Below, in pieces: positions 40,207-48,472 of a stretch of DNA of 64,000 nt. The notes under the pieces are model-generated. The model saw only the letters and a list, made by a program, of their open reading frames with translations, was not told where the DNA came from and made no database searches. This DNA is from Rhodanobacteraceae bacterium (GTDB taxonomy: Bacteria; Pseudomonadota; Gammaproteobacteria; Xanthomonadales; Rhodanobacteraceae). The first letter of the stretch is position 1. Each line of letters begins with the position of its first letter. The stretch spans positions 1-64,000 of the forward strand of contig JAACZU010000017.1 in the NCBI GenBank assembly GCA_009996615.1, in the 5' to 3' direction. Made by a program: the position numbers and the translations under genes.

Positions 40207-41928
40207 ATGCACCATCGCGTGTTTCGTTCCGCTTCCCTGGCTCTGATCTGCGGCCTTGCCGCACCGCTCATTCATGCCGCGCCTTTCACGTATCAGGGCC
40301 TGCTCGAAGACGGAGGTCCGTTACCCCCTCCCGCCGGCTACGATTTTTTCGTGGATGTATTCGACACGCCCTGCGAACTCGAGCCGTGCAGCGGCTTGCC
40401 GTTGAACGGTGCGCCGATTTCCTTCCCCGGCGTGGTGCTGGATCAGGGACGCTTCCTGCTCAATATCGACGCGGGTGACCTGTTCACCGGCCCCGACCGC
40501 TGGCTGCAACTGCGGGTGCGGCGCATGGGCGCGGCCACGCTCACCACCTTGCTGCCGCGCCAGAAGGTTCTTGCCACACCCTACGCGCAGCACGCGGACG
40601 ATGCCAATTTCGCGGCCTCCGTGGCGCCGGGCAGCGTCGCCACGGTGCAACTGGCGAACGGCGCGGTGACCGAAACCAAGGTGGATGCCACCACGGTGCA
40701 ACGGCGCGTCAGCGGAACCTGCCCGCCCGGAAGCGCGATGCGGACGGTGGCACAGGATGGCACGGTGGCGTGCGAGGCCATTGCCGGCGCCTATTGGAGC
40801 CTCGGCGGCAATACCGGCACCGATCCGGCGACGAACTTCCTCGGAACCACGGACAACGTGCCACTCGAGATTCGCGCCAACAACCTTCGCGCGCTGCGCA
40901 TCGAGCCGACCGTCGACGGCGCGAACGTGATCATCGGCACGGACAAATCCAGGGCCAGCCTGGGAACGATCGATACGGCACAGGGCAAGCTCGACGTCCG
41001 CGCCTCCGTATCCGAAAACACGGCTGCCATATACGGATATTCGTTTTCCGCAGCAAGCGCCAAGGAGGGCGGTATTTTCGGATCGTACAACACGAACAAT
41101 TATGGAACGGGCGTGCAGGGCATCGGATATCAAGGCGTCAAGTTGGCCGATGTCAACACGGCATTCAGCACGGGCAATCAGGATCTCGGGATTTACGGCT
41201 CGGCCAATACGGCCGGCGTGGAAGGTACATCCGCGGGTGGCATCGGAGTGGTGGGCTACAACAAGAACAGCTCTTTTGCCGCGACGACCGGAGGGGGCAA
41301 CACATATGGCGTCTACGGCTATGCCAATACCCTCGGCGGTGCCACGCCGCCCGCCACCCGATACGGCGTTTACGGTTATGCCACCGGGGCGGCCACCAAC
41401 TACGCCGGGTATTTCTCGGGGAATGTGCAGGTTACCGGATCGCTTGCCAAGGCAAGCGGGAGTTTCAAGATCGACCACCCGCTCGACCCTGAGAACAAAT
41501 ACCTGTACCACAGCTTCGTCGAAAGCCCGGACATGATGAACATCTACAACGGAAACGTCGTGACGGACGCTTCGGGCAGCGCAATCGTGACGCTGCCGGA
41601 CTATTTCGAGGCGCTCAACATGGACTTCCGCTACCAGCTTACCGTCATCGGCACCTTCGCCCAGGCGATCGTTGCCGAGGAAATCGAGAACAACCAGTTC
41701 ACGATAAGAACGGACCGGCCAAACACCAAGGTCAGCTGGCAGGTCACCGGCGTGCGGCACGACAACTACGCCAATGCGCACCGAGTGATTCCGGAGGTCG
41801 AAAAGGAACGGGAATTCAAGGGCAAGTACCTGCATCCCGCGGAATGGGGCAAGGCCGCCACGATCGGCATGGATGAGTTCACTCGCCCGAAAGAGGCTTC
41901 CCCCGGAGAAGGGAGGCTCGACCATTGA
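40207..41928 (+). CDS. Secreted repeat protein of tail-fibre-like type
   Basis: A 573-residue secreted protein with signal peptide (about 1-24, ending PLIHAAP). Residues 25-160 form a compact N-terminal domain beginning FTYQGLLEDGGPLP. Gly/Tyr/Asn-rich degenerate repeats such as GVYGYA and GIYGSANTAGVEG occupy about 280-415. The C-terminal domain (about 430-560) with HSFVESPDMMNIYNGNVV and WQVTGVRHDNYANAH is found in many large secreted bacterial proteins. GAGGAT lies upstream. The next gene overlaps its stop. A structural, adhesin-like or matrix role is plausible. Confidence 0.72.
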   Translation: MHHRVFRSASLALICGLAAPLIHAAPFTYQGLLEDGGPLPPPAGYDFFVDVFDTPCELEPCSGLPLNGAPISFPGVVLDQGRFLLNIDAGDLFTGPDRWLQLRVRRMGAATLTTLLPRQKVLATPYAQHADDANFAASVAPGSVATVQLANGAVTETKVDATTVQRRVSGTCPPGSAMRTVAQDGTVACEAIAGAYWSLGGNTGTDPATNFLGTTDNVPLEIRANNLRALRIEPTVDGANVIIGTDKSRASLGTIDTAQGKLDVRASVSENTAAIYGYSFSAASAKEGGIFGSYNTNNYGTGVQGIGYQGVKLADVNTAFSTGNQDLGIYGSANTAGVEGTSAGGIGVVGYNKNSSFAATTGGGNTYGVYGYANTLGGATPPATRYGVYGYATGAATNYAGYFSGNVQVTGSLAKASGSFKIDHPLDPENKYLYHSFVESPDMMNIYNGNVVTDASGSAIVTLPDYFEALNMDFRYQLTVIGTFAQAIVAEEIENNQFTIRTDRPNTKVSWQVTGVRHDNYANAHRVIPEVEKEREFKGKYLHPAEWGKAATIGMDEFTRPKEASPGEGRLDH

Positions 41929-42299
41929 AACCCAGGACCGGATTTTGTCGGGATCCGAGTGGCCCGGCCCTTCCGGCCGCGCCGCGACGCGAGTTGCGGA
42001 CCAGCCAGTTGCGGCGCTACCAGAGCGTGCTGCTCCTGGCGTGTGCGTTCGCGGCGGGCGCGGTGCTGGCGCAGTCGCAGGGCGGCGATTTCAAGCTGAG
42101 GAAATCCGTCATCTCCGGCGGCGGCGCGGTGTCGCAAGCCGGGACCTTCGGCGTCGCGGTCACGGCCGGCCAACACGACGCCGCCACCTCCAGGGGTGGA
42201 GGTTTCGTCGTGAAGGGCGGCTTCTGGCCGCAGGCGGGCGCGTTCCCGAGTGACATTATTTTCTGCAATGGTTTCGAGAGCTCGTCTTGCGCGCATTGA
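41925..42299 (+). CDS. Small secreted partner with C-terminal IIFCNGFE motif
   Basis: A 124-residue protein starting at TTG, overlapping the previous stop, with GGGAGG 8 nt upstream. A hydrophobic segment near 34-48 (SVLLLACAFAAGAVLAQ) is a late signal peptide, and the mature part has FKLRKSVISGGGAVSQAG. It ends DIIFCNGFESSSCAH. The ending IFxxGFE is seen at the C-terminus of many secreted Lysobacterales proteins; its role is not established. The overlap suggests co-production with the repeat protein. Confidence 0.6.
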   Translation: MKPRTGFCRDPSGPALPAAPRRELRTSQLRRYQSVLLLACAFAAGAVLAQSQGGDFKLRKSVISGGGAVSQAGTFGVAVTAGQHDAATSRGGGFVVKGGFWPQAGAFPSDIIFCNGFESSSCAH

Positions 42300-42808
42300 G
42301 CACTGTGGCTGTTTCATGGATGAAACGGGTCGGATCTACTTACTGCAGGTCGGAAAGTGGACTCGCCCCCCGTTTTCCAACGCCGTGATCCGCATATTCT
42401 GCGCGGACGCGGCGGCAGCCGCGCTGCTTGAAGCCCTCCCCTTCAAGTGGGTGAGCCGGGCTTTCGATCGCTGCCATCAGGCAGCGATCGCCGGCGAACG
42501 GCCGCACAGGGATGTGCGGACCGGGCTTGCGAGCGCAGGGATGCGCGAGGGGTTGGGTGGGGATGGTGGTGTCAAGACGTGGGAGAGCAGAAGGCGCTCA
42601 CACCCGAGCGATCCACCGCGTAGGTTGGGCTGAGCGCAGCGATGCCCAACGCCCGCGTGCGTGCGCGCAATGTTGGGGTTCGCTTCGCTCACCCCAACCT
42701 ACGTCGGCCGCGGGAGCGGCGGCAGCCGTGCCGCTTTAAGCCCTCCCCTTCAAGGGGAGGGTTGGGTGGGGATGGTGTTCAAGAGGCATCGAGCCCGGCT
42801 GAGCAGCC
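42300..42808. repeat. 509-bp stretch of interleaved repeat elements
   Basis: No gene is supported. Contents in order: CCCTCCCCTTCAAG element interrupted by about 110 bp (42430-42572); inverted GTAGGTTGGGC...CCCAACCTAC element (42619-42703); part of the GGGAGCGGCGGCAGCCG REP type (42709-42735); and an intact CCCTCCCCTTCAAGGGGAGGG element (42739-42782). The same order of REP word then CCCTCC element also occurs at 39525-39587. Confidence 0.75.
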
Positions 42809-43402
42809 TCACCCAAGATCCAGCTCGTTGTGGATGAGCACAACGCACTGCGATGCAAACAGCATCTTCGGCCCAAGCCCTATCTTCTCCGCGCCGAGAC
42901 GCTCAAGGCTGTTGAAGCTCTTCTTCGGCATCGGCATGTGATCGGTGAGCAGGAAGCACGGCTTGTCGGCAAACGCCTTGCCTCGAATGGGCGCGCCTTT
43001 CTTGTCCATCACAAACAGTTGATGGTCCTCGGCCAATTCCTGCACCAGCTTCTCGAAACTGACCGTGCGCACGGTGATGCCTGGCTCGACCGGACGGCTT
43101 TCCTCCTTGCCCATCCCTATCGAGACATCGAGCGCCTTGGCTACTTTGCCGAGCAGGGCCTGCTCGTGAAACCCACCGATGTCGTGCATGTCATTCGAGC
43201 TGAAACTGACCGTGCGCGAGTAGTCCTTCGTACTTTCCAGCACCAGATGCACCACGACATCGGGGCGATGGGATTGCGCCACAAAGATCGCGTTCATCAG
43301 AGTGTGGGCCAGGATTTCCGTATGGGCCTCCTTGCCGACGGCATCCAGAAGGCCCCGACTGTCCGTCGGCGCGGACCTTGCTCTCAGTACAAAGACGCGC
43401 AT
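42809..43402 (-). CDS. trmY: TrmY-like tRNA pseudouridine N1-methyltransferase
   Basis: A 197-residue SPOUT-class protein of the TrmY/DUF358 family, which in archaea methylates N1 of pseudouridine-54 in the T-loop of tRNA. It begins MRVFVLRARSAPTDS and the C-terminal SAM-binding knot is visible as FLLTDHMPMP and LGAEKIGLGPKMLFASQCVV followed by LIHNELDL. Bacterial homologues are known but patchy. The region has mixed composition and repeats on both sides, which fits horizontal acquisition. The activity in this organism is inferred. Confidence 0.82.
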   Translation of the reverse strand: MRVFVLRARSAPTDSRGLLDAVGKEAHTEILAHTLMNAIFVAQSHRPDVVVHLVLESTKDYSRTVSFSSNDMHDIGGFHEQALLGKVAKALDVSIGMGKEESRPVEPGITVRTVSFEKLVQELAEDHQLFVMDKKGAPIRGKAFADKPCFLLTDHMPMPKKSFNSLERLGAEKIGLGPKMLFASQCVVLIHNELDLG

Positions 43403-43636
43403 TGCAGTTTGCTCTCGGTTGCGGCCACTTCGCTCAATCTATGACTTTCCAAGTCGGAAAGTTAACCTGACCCCGTTTTTGCCATAGTGCTAGCTACGAC
43501 GCGGCCACGCCCGCACGGCGATGTGCGAGCAACACATGCGCCGGCTCGGCCTGACATCTTTTTGCTTGGATAGGCTAGGCCCAGATAAACCTACCGCGAG
43601 GCAGACAATGAGCCCACCCCCGTTCGCACTCGTGCA

Positions 43637-44122
43637 TCACTGCCTCACACCGGTACTATTTAACAAAAGCGCGCCTGACACGCCTCTCGCGATAACATAC
43701 TCTTCCAGCGCAGACGCCAAGCAGCCGGCTCCAGCAGTCTGAACCGGACTGGCGAGCATAGCCTCAATTTCGAAGTCCTTGCCGCCATGCTTTCGCAAGT
43801 ACACACCTTTATCCCTAAAGGGATTCAGATGACTGTACATTCGATGCCCCATCACACGCATAGACGCTTTACCTATGTAAACCGCAACATTGCTTTTGTT
43901 CTGCATCTCTGCACAACAGAGTGCATATATTCCCGGAGAGTCCTTGCTGGGCCAGCCCTGAGCGCCCCAGCCATTCTTCATTGAGTCGGAATAAGTAAGA
44001 GGATCGCCGGGAGAGATGACTCGAAACTGCATGCTCTCATTCAACAGCGAATTAAAACTGCGAATTGATTCGTTAATTGACTCAATGACTTCCGCATACC
44101 TTACGTGAATTTCATGATTCAC
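43637..44122 (-). CDS. GIY-YIG domain nuclease-like protein
   Basis: A 161-residue protein with a stand-alone GIY-YIG fold. GIY is at 64-66, VYIGKAS at 81-87 (YIG at 82-84), and Arg89 and H93/R94 follow in MRVMGHRMYSHL. E140/E141 is the expected metal-binding Glu and NSTG is near 155-158. The GTG at 44122 was chosen because GGGGAG lies 6 nt upstream; the TTG at 44128 is less likely. Codon use and base composition are clearly lower in GC than neighbours. The gene may be a remnant of a mobile or defence module; partners are not visible. Confidence 0.7.
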   Translation of the reverse strand: MNHEIHVRYAEVIESINESIRSFNSLLNESMQFRVISPGDPLTYSDSMKNGWGAQGWPSKDSPGIYALCCAEMQNKSNVAVYIGKASMRVMGHRMYSHLNPFRDKGVYLRKHGGKDFEIEAMLASPVQTAGAGCLASALEEYVIARGVSGALLLNSTGVRQ

Positions 44123-44400
44123 AATCAACTCCCCTATTAATTACCCGCACTAAAGTCGAGAGCCAGCCTTGCGCGCGGCACCCAGTCTCCGCGCGCGGCA
44201 TCGAGTCCGATGCACATGCGGCCGAACTAGTCGATAGCAACATCCATGTGCAGATGCCTTGAGCCATCCCCGCGAGCATTGGAGCATTTTCTACAAAGCG
44301 CTCACAAGCCCTAGGCAGCGCAATCATCAGACCAGCATGAATCGCATTGCCGAGCGTTCTCACTCCGCCGGATTGGCCCGGCGAGACGCGAGGACGAACG

Positions 44401-45195
44401 ATGGACTGGCATGCATCCCGCAGTTGGTTGGCCGAGCGCCATGCACGCTTGTTGCTGCTGACGGACAGCGCGGCGGCATGGCGATTCCGCAGGACATTGG
44501 CAGGCGAGGGTTTCGCGATCCTGCGCGACGACGGCGAGGATGAAACCGCCGTAGCGGAAGCCATCGCCCGACTTCGGCCGCACGTGGTCGTGGTGTCGCC
44601 GGCGAACGCGTTGCGGCTCGCGCCGACCGTGTTCGCCTGGGTCGAGTCGAACCGGGGCGCAGCGGGTTTCTGCCTGTTCCACGTCGCGGGTGATCTCTAT
44701 CGCGGCATGTGGCTGCACGGTTCGCATCCGCAGTTGTTCGCGCGCCTGCGCTCGCCGCATGAGCTGCACAGCGAGCGTCAGCGGCTCGCGAACGTGGTCG
44801 CGCTCGTGCGCTTCCTGCAATGCGTGCGGCATCCGGGCATGCCGGTGACGGATTTCATCCATCTAGACGCGTGGTTCGAGGCGGCCATGCCGGACTCGCC
44901 GGTCGTGTTCGCGTCGCAGCGGCTACCGAAAAGTCGGCCGCTACCGATCCACGACCTGCGTTCCTGGCTGCACCGGATGCGCATCGGCATCGGCATCGGC
45001 TCGCCGTGCCGGGCGGCGTTCTGCCTCGACATGCCCTTCGACGTCGAGGCGGTGGCGGTGTGGGACAGGATCCGGACCGCCCTGGACGATGTCGGCATCG
45101 CGTCGGCCTTCGGTGCGATTCCCGCGCGCGAACGCCTGCCGGATTCGGCCTGGCGCCTCTCGGCGGGTTTCCTCGCCGGCCGCGAGCGGACGTAG
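44401..45195 (+). CDS. Unrecognised 264-residue protein
   Basis: A soluble protein without signal peptide or membrane helix, beginning MDWHASRSWLAERHARLLLL. The first 90 residues have alternating strands and helices (LLLLTDSAAAWRFRRTL, LRPHVVVVSPANALRL) that recall a receiver or Rossmann-type fold, but no catalytic motif was identified. GAGGAC precedes the ATG at 44401. The next gene starts 79 bp downstream on the same strand. No function is proposed. Confidence 0.6.
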   Translation: MDWHASRSWLAERHARLLLLTDSAAAWRFRRTLAGEGFAILRDDGEDETAVAEAIARLRPHVVVVSPANALRLAPTVFAWVESNRGAAGFCLFHVAGDLYRGMWLHGSHPQLFARLRSPHELHSERQRLANVVALVRFLQCVRHPGMPVTDFIHLDAWFEAAMPDSPVVFASQRLPKSRPLPIHDLRSWLHRMRIGIGIGSPCRAAFCLDMPFDVEAVAVWDRIRTALDDVGIASAFGAIPARERLPDSAWRLSAGFLAGRERT

Positions 45196-45274
45196 CGGCG
45201 CGGTACCAGCATGTTCGATGGCTTCGTGCGTTCTTGCATCACCGGGACTGTCCGGAAGTCAGCGGAGCGAAACG

Positions 45275-46207
45275 ATGGGCGAATCGAACGATGCAGCGCT
45301 CGACATGGCGCTGGTGCCGAGTGGGAACGAGACACATCTGGTGCTGATCCGTGATGGCGGTATCGAGCGCCGTCTGAAAACGGGGCTGGGGTGCTGCGGG
45401 CCGCATGCGTGGTCGCACGGCGGTCTGGTCGCGGTGTTGACCCGTCGGCGCGGACATCAGCTGCTGTGGTGGCGTGTCCTGCTGCTGCAGTGCGATGAAT
45501 TGGGGAGCGCGATCGTCGCGCGCCTCGACACGCCGATCGCGGCAGCCGACCTGGCCTGGTTCGACGACCGGCTGGTGGTCTGCGGAATCTCGCCGACGGG
45601 GCCGCGGGCGTGGCTCATCGCGCCGCTCGATTCGAGCGCGCGCTGGCTGCCGCTGCCGATGCCGCAGGGTGAGCGTTGGGAAAGAAAGGGGTTTGATGCC
45701 CTGGTCACGCAAGGCCGCCAGCTGATCGCGATCGACAACTTCGTCATCCCCAAGTGGATGGTCCGTTACGAGGCGAGCGCGAACGGGATCCCAACGCTTG
45801 CCGCCGTCTTGCCGATGGCGGAAAACGGGACTTACGAGACGGTCCACTGCGCAAGCGACGGGGATTCCGTGTTTGCGGTGCTCTCGACAACCGTCGGGAG
45901 GAGCGGAGTCCGTCATCACTGCACGTTCTACGCCTGGGAAGACGCCCGCCCGTTGCGCACGCTCACACTGGCTGGCGAGCGGCCGCGGTTTGCTATGCAG
46001 GGCGACGATCTGTGGCTGCTGCACGGGCCGTCGGGCGCGCGCTCCGTGCACCGGCTGCGCGATGTTTCGGAGCCGCGTGCGTTCGAGCTGGATGCCGGCA
46101 GCGCCGTGGCCATGGCCGACGCCTCGGCAACACTGGTGCGCTCGCGTGACGGCCGGATCATCCTGGCCAGCGGATTGCCGGAAGGACGCGTCGACGTGCT
46201 TTCCTGA
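45275..46207 (+). CDS. Unrecognised 310-residue protein, possible beta-propeller
   Basis: A protein with many short repeated strands (HLVLIRDGG, GLVAVLTRRRGHQLLWW, RLVVCGISPTGPRAWL, DDLWLLHGPSGA), a pattern seen in beta-propellers. No signal peptide or transmembrane helix is present. GGAG 7 nt upstream supports the ATG at 45275. It probably forms a unit with the preceding unknown gene. No family was recognised. Confidence 0.6.
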   Translation: MGESNDAALDMALVPSGNETHLVLIRDGGIERRLKTGLGCCGPHAWSHGGLVAVLTRRRGHQLLWWRVLLLQCDELGSAIVARLDTPIAAADLAWFDDRLVVCGISPTGPRAWLIAPLDSSARWLPLPMPQGERWERKGFDALVTQGRQLIAIDNFVIPKWMVRYEASANGIPTLAAVLPMAENGTYETVHCASDGDSVFAVLSTTVGRSGVRHHCTFYAWEDARPLRTLTLAGERPRFAMQGDDLWLLHGPSGARSVHRLRDVSEPRAFELDAGSAVAMADASATLVRSRDGRIILASGLPEGRVDVLS

Positions 46208-46314
46208 GCGCCCGGCGCGCGGCGGATCGAGCGCCGACCAGTGACGAAGCGCACATTGTCGTGCCGCGCGCGCGGCGCTACGGTCGCGCCGATCACTTTC
46301 GAGGGAGAGTTCCG

Positions 46315-48132
46315 ATGCGTCGTCTGCTTCTGGCCAGCGCCTGTGCGCTCGCGTGTGTCTCGATTGCAACCGTTTCCGCCAAGGACACCGCGCCGCCGGC
46401 GCCATCGACCGCGGCGGTGCGCACGGCGCCGGCGTGGGTCAAGCGCAGCAACGAACTCGCACAGCCGCTGCTGAAGGCGCAGGCGGAGTTCGCGCCGGAG
46501 TACGCCTCGTTCTTCGGCCTGCCCGGCTACGACGACCGCGTCGCCGACCTCGGTCCGGACAACGGCGAGCGCTTCCGCGCGGCGATGCGCGGCGCGAAGC
46601 AGACGCTGCAGGGCGACCTCAAGACCGAGGAGAACCCGAACGTCCGCCAGGACATCGCGATCATGCTCGGCGCGGCCGATCGGCAGATCGAGGGCAGCGA
46701 ACTGAACGAGCGCCTGTTGCTGCCGTTCACCGACGTCGGCCAGCTCGTGTTCCAGGGCGAGCAGGCGTTGCTGCAGGAGCAGACCGATCCGGCGCGCCGC
46801 GCCAAGGCGCTCGATCGCCTGCAGCGTTACGTCGGGCTCGCGCCGGGCAGCACCGCGGTGACGACGCTGGCGCGCCAGCGCTACGAGGAAAAGCTGAAGA
46901 ACCCGGCGCTGCTGAAGCCGACCAAGCTCGAGGTCGAGCAGGCGCTGCGCAACGCCGACACCTACGCGAGCGGCATCCGCCAGCTGTTCGCGAAGTACAA
47001 GATCGAAGGCAGCGACCCGGCGCTGGCGGCGATGGAGCAGCAGCTGCGCGACTACGCCGAGTGGATGCGCAAGGACGTGCTGCCGAACGCCCGCACCGAC
47101 ACGCGCCTGCCGGCGGAGCTGTACGCGTTCCAGCTCAAGCAGGTCGGCATCGACATCGCGCCGGAGCAGCTCATCCAGCGCGCGCAGCTCGAGTTCATGG
47201 AGACGCGCAGCGCGCTGCAGCAGCTCGCGCCGCTGGTGGCGAAGGCGAAAGGCATCCAGGCGAGCGACTACCGCGAGGTGATCCGCGCGCTGAAGAAGAA
47301 GCAGCTCGACAAGGGCTCGATCGAGGGCTTCTTCCGCGGCACGGTCATGCCGGAGCTGGAGAAGCAGATCGCCGCACACAAGGTGGTCGACCTGCCGCAG
47401 CGGCCGATGGTCATGCGCCTGGCCTCGGAGGCCGAGTCGGCGGCGCAGCCGGCGCCGCACTTCAAGCCGGCGCCGCTGATCGGCAACACCGGCCAGCAGG
47501 GCCAGTTCGTGCTGCCGCTCGGCAATCCGGCGTCGGCCGGCAAGGACGGCAGGGCCGCGGCCTACGATGACTTCACCTACGAGGCCGGCGCGTGGACGCT
47601 GACCGCGCACGAAGGCCGCCCGGGCCACGAGCTGCAGTTCACCGCGATGGTCGAGCGCGGCATCTCGCTCGCGCGCACGCTGTTCGCGTTCAACAGCGTC
47701 AACGTCGAAGGCTGGGCGCTGTACGCCGAGGCCGAGATGGTGCCGTACGAACCGCTCGAAGGGCAGCTGATCGCGCTGCAGCTGCGCCTGCTGCGCGCCG
47801 CGCGCGCGATGCTCGATCCTATGCTGAACCTCGGCCTGATCGACCGCGAGCGCGCGCACCAGTTGCTGACCGAGGACGTCGTGCTGTCCGAGCCGATGGC
47901 GCGGCAGGAACTGGACCGCTACACGTTCAACATGCCCGGCCAGGCTGGCAGCTACTTCTACGGCTACACGCGCATCATGGAGCTGCGCATGGAGACCGAG
48001 CTCGCGCTCGGCAAGCAGTTCGATCGTCTGGCCTACAACAACTTCCTGCTCGACCAGGGCCTGCTGCCGCCGGACCAGCTCGCCAAGGCCGTGCGCGAGC
48101 AGTTCGTGCCGGCGCAGCGAGAGCGCAAGTAG
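46315..48132 (+). CDS. Secreted DUF885 peptidase-like protein
   Basis: A 605-residue protein of the DUF885 family (PF05960). A signal peptide spans about 1-23. The metal-site-like motif TAHEGRPGHELQF near residue 430 (HExxxxH variant) and the C-terminal QAGSYFYGYTRIMELR are characteristic. GGGAG is 7 nt upstream of the ATG. Members are predicted periplasmic metallopeptidases; the substrate is unknown. Confidence 0.9.
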   Translation: MRRLLLASACALACVSIATVSAKDTAPPAPSTAAVRTAPAWVKRSNELAQPLLKAQAEFAPEYASFFGLPGYDDRVADLGPDNGERFRAAMRGAKQTLQGDLKTEENPNVRQDIAIMLGAADRQIEGSELNERLLLPFTDVGQLVFQGEQALLQEQTDPARRAKALDRLQRYVGLAPGSTAVTTLARQRYEEKLKNPALLKPTKLEVEQALRNADTYASGIRQLFAKYKIEGSDPALAAMEQQLRDYAEWMRKDVLPNARTDTRLPAELYAFQLKQVGIDIAPEQLIQRAQLEFMETRSALQQLAPLVAKAKGIQASDYREVIRALKKKQLDKGSIEGFFRGTVMPELEKQIAAHKVVDLPQRPMVMRLASEAESAAQPAPHFKPAPLIGNTGQQGQFVLPLGNPASAGKDGRAAAYDDFTYEAGAWTLTAHEGRPGHELQFTAMVERGISLARTLFAFNSVNVEGWALYAEAEMVPYEPLEGQLIALQLRLLRAARAMLDPMLNLGLIDRERAHQLLTEDVVLSEPMARQELDRYTFNMPGQAGSYFYGYTRIMELRMETELALGKQFDRLAYNNFLLDQGLLPPDQLAKAVREQFVPAQRERK

Positions 48133-48472
48133 GCGGCACGCCGCCGCGGCGCGCAGCCGCGGCGGCATTCCACCCGGGAGCGCGGGCCGGGCGCCCTGCT
48201 TGCGGTACGCCGGACGCCGCGACCGCGCCCAAGCCAAAGGCCTGCCCGCGCGTGATCGCACCCGCAGCGCTTGCGTTGCCGGCTTGCCGTTGAGAGGTTG
48301 TGGAAATCGACAAAGCGGGAGCTGGATCCCGGCCTTCGGCGGGATGACGGCAAAAAGCGGCCGCAGCTACACGGCAGGCCTGGGTCCCGGCCTTCGCCGG
48401 AACGACGAGCTTGGAAAGCCTGCGCGCTTGCTCGAGTTGCGAGCGTGGCCGCAGGGCGAGGCGCCACCGGCG
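48133..48472. repeat. Intergenic region with two CCCGGCCTTCGCCGG half elements
   Basis: Copies lie at 48312-48350 (TGGATCCCGGCCTTCGGCGG) and 48376-48411 (TGGGTCCCGGCCTTCGCCGG). They are direct copies separated by about 30 bp and are related to the element at 37598-37671. No gene is supported in this 340-bp convergent gap. Confidence 0.75.

Noticed and set aside
39608-40264. Minus-strand 218-codon frame
   Set aside because: It covers the promoter region of the secreted repeat protein and looks like random translation of repeats.
44112-44564. Minus-strand 150-codon frame between the GIY-YIG gene and the 44401 gene
   Set aside because: It overlaps the start of the better-supported plus-strand gene and has no protein-like features.
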